Origin: Pseudonocardia sp.
GTDB lineage: Bacteria; Actinomycetota; Actinomycetes; Mycobacteriales; Pseudonocardiaceae
NCBI GenBank assembly: GCA_030147065.1
Contig: JASLAP010000674.1
Coordinates: 1 to 16,051 of the forward strand
Direction of reading: 5' to 3'
DNA length: 16,051 bases
Below the pieces are notes generated by a model that had not been told where the DNA came from, made no database searches, and was given only the letters and a program-made list of their open reading frames with translations. Within the stretch, counting starts at the first letter, position 1, and each line of letters begins with the position of its first letter. This document shows, one piece after another, positions 13,480-16,051 of the stretch. Position numbers and translations under genes: made by a program.

Positions 13480-14991
13480 ATGTCATCCGTGGATCACGAT
13501 CGGGCGGGGGTGCGCGAGTGGGGCGGCCTCGCCGTGCTCGCCCTGCCGCTGCTGGTGCTGGCGCTGGACGTCTCCGTGCTCTACCTGGCCGCCCCGCGGC
13601 TGGCCGCCGACCTGCAGCCCTCGGCGACCCAGCAGCTGTGGATCCTGGACGTCTACGGCTTCCTGATCGCCGGCTTCCTGCTCACCATGGGAACGGTCGG
13701 CGACCGGGTCGGCCGGCGTCGGCTGCTGCTCACCGGGGCGGTGGCGTTCGCCCTCGCCTCCCTGCTCGCGGCGTTCGCGCCGACCGCCGAACTGCTGATC
13801 GCCGCCCGCGCGCTGCTCGGGGTGAGCGGGGCGACGCTGATGCCCTCGACCCTGGCCCTGATCAGCACGATGTTCCGGGACCCGGGGCAGCGGTCCTACG
13901 CGATCGCGGTCTGGATGACGACCTTCTCGGTCGGGGTGGCGATCGGCCCGCTGGTCGGCGGCCTGCTGCTGGAGCACTTCTGGTGGGGCTCGGTGTTCCT
14001 GCTCGGGGTGCCGGCGATGGGGCTGCTCGTCGTGCTCGGCCCGCTGCTGCTGCCCGAGCAGCGCGACCCCGCGGCCACCGCGCGGCCGGACCTGACCAGC
14101 GTGGCGCTGTCCCTGGCCGCGATGCTGCCGCTGGTCTACGGGGTGAAGCAGACCGCGGCGCACGGCCCGGGCCCCGGCGCCACCGCCGCGCTGCTGATCG
14201 GGCTGGGCTGCGGCGTGCTGTTCGTGCGGCGGCAACGCCGGCTCACCGCCCCGATGCTCGACGTCGGGCTGTTCACCCGGCGCGCGTTCGCCGCCTCGGT
14301 CGGGCTGCTGGTCCTGGGCCTGCTGGCGGTGAACGGGCTGTGGTTCCTGCTGCCGCAGTACCTGCAGTTGGTCGGCGGGCGGACCGCGTTCGAGGCCGGG
14401 CTGCTGCTCGCGCCGGCCGCCGCGGCCAGCGTCGCCGGCTCGCTGCTGACCCCGGTGCTGGTCCCCCGGCTCGGCCGGGCCCGGCTGGTGGTCGGAGCCG
14501 CGGCCATGGCCACGCTGCCGACCCTGCTGCTGGGCTGGACCACCGCGACGACGCCGCTGCCACTGGTGGTCGCCCTGGTCACCGCGGCGACGCTGGCCAT
14601 CGCCCCGATCACGGTGCTGGGCACCGACCTGGTGGTCGGCTCGGTGCCGCCGGAACGGGCCGGGTCGGCCGCCGCGGTCTCGGAGACCGCCGGCGAGCTG
14701 GGCGTCGCGCTGGGCGTGGCCGTCACCGGCAGCGTGCTGACCGCGGTCTACGGCGCCGCGCTCGTCCTGCCCACCGCGGTGCCCCCGGACGCGGCGGGCG
14801 CCGCGGCCGACGGGCTCGCCGCCGCCCTGACCGCTGCCGAGCGCCTGCCCGAGCCGGTCGGCGACCTGCTCACGGCCGCCGCCCGCGACGCGTTCTCCAG
14901 CGGGTTCGGCGTTGCCGGCCTGGTGTCCGCCGGCCTGCTCGCCGGGGTCGTCGCGCTGGCCGCGGCGGGCCTCCGCGACCGGCCGCACTAA
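13480..14991 (+). CDS. MFS drug exporter, DHA2 (EmrB/QacA) family
   Basis: Inner-membrane proton-coupled exporter of 503 aa, the length of 14-span DHA2 transporters. Visible motifs: D1-type LALDVSVLYLAAPRLAADL in TM1 with Asp30, motif A GTVGDRVGRRR at 71-81 after TM2, and motif C-like VGVAIGPLVGGLLLEHFWW in TM5. ATG 13480 is preferred over GTG 13474 because it lies seven bases after the -10 box, which predicts a leaderless message. The gene sits between two LLM oxidoreductase genes, suggesting export of a compound they act on or of a toxic substrate. Specific substrate unknown. Confidence 0.92.
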   Translation: MSSVDHDRAGVREWGGLAVLALPLLVLALDVSVLYLAAPRLAADLQPSATQQLWILDVYGFLIAGFLLTMGTVGDRVGRRRLLLTGAVAFALASLLAAFAPTAELLIAARALLGVSGATLMPSTLALISTMFRDPGQRSYAIAVWMTTFSVGVAIGPLVGGLLLEHFWWGSVFLLGVPAMGLLVVLGPLLLPEQRDPAATARPDLTSVALSLAAMLPLVYGVKQTAAHGPGPGATAALLIGLGCGVLFVRRQRRLTAPMLDVGLFTRRAFAASVGLLVLGLLAVNGLWFLLPQYLQLVGGRTAFEAGLLLAPAAAASVAGSLLTPVLVPRLGRARLVVGAAAMATLPTLLLGWTTATTPLPLVVALVTAATLAIAPITVLGTDLVVGSVPPERAGSAAAVSETAGELGVALGVAVTGSVLTAVYGAALVLPTAVPPDAAGAAADGLAAALTAAERLPEPVGDLLTAAARDAFSSGFGVAGLVSAGLLAGVVALAAAGLRDRPH

Positions 14992-15012
14992 CCGGTCGAG
15001 GGGAGCGGCGAC

Positions 15013-15060
15013 ATGAGCACCGCGGCGGTCGACAGGCCGGATCGTCGCCGCAGTGCTCAT
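15013..15060 (+). terminator. Hairpin downstream of the MFS gene, covering the upstream ORF start
   Basis: ATGAGCACCGCGGCG (15013-15027) pairs with 15046-15060 with one mismatch, extendable by two G-U pairs; the loop is 14 bases. It lies 21 bases past the MFS stop, as a terminator would, but the left arm begins exactly with the ATG of a 49-codon ORF, so it could also control translation initiation. Confidence 0.55.
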
Positions 15061-15162
15061 CTCGTCGGGGCTCGTCTCGACAGGTCCGCCGGCTCGACTC
15101 CGGTCCGCTCCGGCGGCACAGCTGGAATGCCGCCGCCCGCCGTCGAGTTGATTGACGCGTGA
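15013..15162 (+). CDS. 49-codon upstream ORF coupled to the second LLM gene
   Basis: Putative small protein or leader, MSTAAVDRPDRRR at the start and PPAVELIDA at the end. Support: GAGGGGAG (14999-15006) sits six bases before the ATG, the strongest ribosome site in this region, and its TGA overlaps the next gene's GTG by four bases (GTGA), the same junction used by three other gene pairs here. The next gene has no ribosome site of its own. Against: no recognisable domain, Arg/Pro-rich composition common in GC-rich shadow ORFs, and the start lies inside a hairpin that may be a terminator. I do not recognise the peptide. Confidence 0.45.
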   Translation: MSTAAVDRPDRRRSAHLVGARLDRSAGSTPVRSGGTAGMPPPAVELIDA

Positions 15163-16051
15163 AGAAGATTGGGTTCCTCTCCTTCGGGCACTGGTCGGCG
15201 TCGCCGCACTCGATGGTGCGGTCCGGGGCCGACGCCCTGCTGCAGTCGATCGAGCTCGCGGTGGCCGCGGAGGAGGCGGGCGCCGACGGCGCGTACTACC
15301 GCGTGCACCACTTCGCCCAGCAGCTCGCCTCCCCGTTCCCGCTGCTGGCCGCGGCCGCGGCCCGGACCAGCCGCATCGAGCTGGGCACCGCCGTGATCGA
15401 CATGCGGTACGAGAACCCGCTCTACATGGCCGAGGACGCCGGGGCCGCCGACCTGATCTCCGGCGGCCGGCTCCAGCTGGGCATCAGCCGGGGATCGCCG
15501 GAGCAGGTGATCGACGGGTTCCGCTACTTCGGGCACGTGCCGCCGGAGGGCATGAGCGACGCCGACATGGCCCGCGAGCACACCCGGGTGTTCCTCGACG
15601 TGCTCAAGGGCGAGGGCTTCGCCGAGCCCAACCCCCGGCCGATGTTCCCCAACCCGCCGGGCCCGCTGCGGATCGAGCCGCACTCGCCGGGCCTGCGGGA
15701 CCGGATCTGGTGGGGCGCCGGGAACCGGGCGACCGCGGAGTGGACGGCCCGGCAGGGCCTGAACCTGATGAGTTCGACCCTGCTCACCGAGGACACCGGC
15801 GTGCCCTTCCACCGGTTGCAGGCCGAGCAGATCCAGCGCTTCCGCGACGCCTGGGAGGCCGCCGGGCACGACCGCGAGCCGCGGGTCTCGGTCAGCCGCA
15901 GCATCTTCCCGATCGTCAACGACCTGGACAAGCAGCTGTTCTGGCAGCAGCGGGGCAGCACCGACCAGGTCGGCGTGCTGGACGGCGGCAACGCCCGGTT
16001 CGGCCGGACCTACGCCGGCGAGCCCGACAAGCTGGTCGCCGAGCTCGCCGA
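15159..16051 (+). CDS. LLM-class flavin-dependent oxidoreductase, 3' end missing
   Basis: First 297 codons of a luciferase-like monooxygenase; the frame is open to the window edge. The protein begins VKKIGFLSFGHW, continues with SIELAVAAEEAGADGAYYRVHHF and ASPFPLLAAAAARTSRIELGTAVIDMRYENPLYMAEDAGAADLISGGRLQLGISRG, the classical FMN-type LLM core with two barrel strands and the flavin-binding region. It differs clearly from the other LLM protein in this window, so the two are not recent duplicates. The GTG start is fixed by the conserved N-terminus although it has no ribosome site; it overlaps the stop of the preceding short ORF. Substrate is unknown. Confidence 0.92.
   Translation, partial: MKKIGFLSFGHWSASPHSMVRSGADALLQSIELAVAAEEAGADGAYYRVHHFAQQLASPFPLLAAAAARTSRIELGTAVIDMRYENPLYMAEDAGAADLISGGRLQLGISRGSPEQVIDGFRYFGHVPPEGMSDADMAREHTRVFLDVLKGEGFAEPNPRPMFPNPPGPLRIEPHSPGLRDRIWWGAGNRATAEWTARQGLNLMSSTLLTEDTGVPFHRLQAEQIQRFRDAWEAAGHDREPRVSVSRSIFPIVNDLDKQLFWQQRGSTDQVGVLDGGNARFGRTYAGEPDKLVAELA

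Noticed and set aside
15030..15082. Two TCGACA sequences (TGTCGA on minus strand) near 15030 and 15077, as further ECF42 promoters
   Set aside because: They would drive transcription leftward, where no minus-strand gene exists, and no -10 element follows at the right distance.
15013..15162. Cysteine-type regulatory leader peptide for the LLM gene
   Set aside because: The ORF contains no cysteine codon run and lacks the conserved end motif of such actinobacterial leaders.

Overview
The window is GC-rich DNA with very high third-position GC, GTG starts, TANNNT-type -10 boxes and several genes that look leaderless. It comes from an actinomycete, most likely Pseudonocardiales, though that rank is an inference from gene style rather than from a marker gene. 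Both ends cut through genes: an OmpR-type response regulator on the left and a luciferase-like monooxygenase on the right. No tRNA, rRNA, CRISPR array, transposase or integrase was seen.

Layout. 1-1852: two-component system (partial response regulator, full histidine kinase), closed by a palindromic repeat (1882-1940). 1973-3131: pterin-4a-carbinolamine dehydratase and a class I PPK2 polyphosphate kinase. 3152-3373 (-): a 73-aa Cys/His-rich small protein. 3534-4768: a type I DAHP synthase behind an unannotated leader peptide with consecutive Tyr-Trp-Phe codons and competing hairpins, the clearest regulatory system here. 4769-5183: non-coding, with a perfect 36-bp palindrome. 5184-6599: a secreted GH16 glycoside hydrolase with a (TVPPT)9 linker, then a strong bidirectional terminator.

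6653-9987 (-): one compact cluster, transcribed as YCII/DGPF protein, ECF42-type sigma factor, ABC ATPase and multi-spanning membrane protein. Gaps are 5 and 10 bases and the last junction is a 4-base overlap. Upstream of the YCII gene lies a TGTCGA box, matching the -35 element known for ECF42 sigma factors. The inference is an autoregulated sigma factor that also drives an uncharacterised ABC exporter.

10215-11734: a Pro/Tyr-rich DUF4190-like membrane protein and a TIM-barrel glycosidase-like cytosolic protein. 11762-16051: an accessory catabolic or detoxification region with an SRPBCC protein, an LLM oxidoreductase, a DHA2-type MFS exporter, a 49-codon upstream ORF and a second LLM oxidoreductase. 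Its promoters have distinctive architecture: an inverted repeat around one -10 box and a 19-bp MerR-like spacer at another. Four gene junctions in the window use the same GTGA stop/start overlap, which indicates widespread translational coupling.
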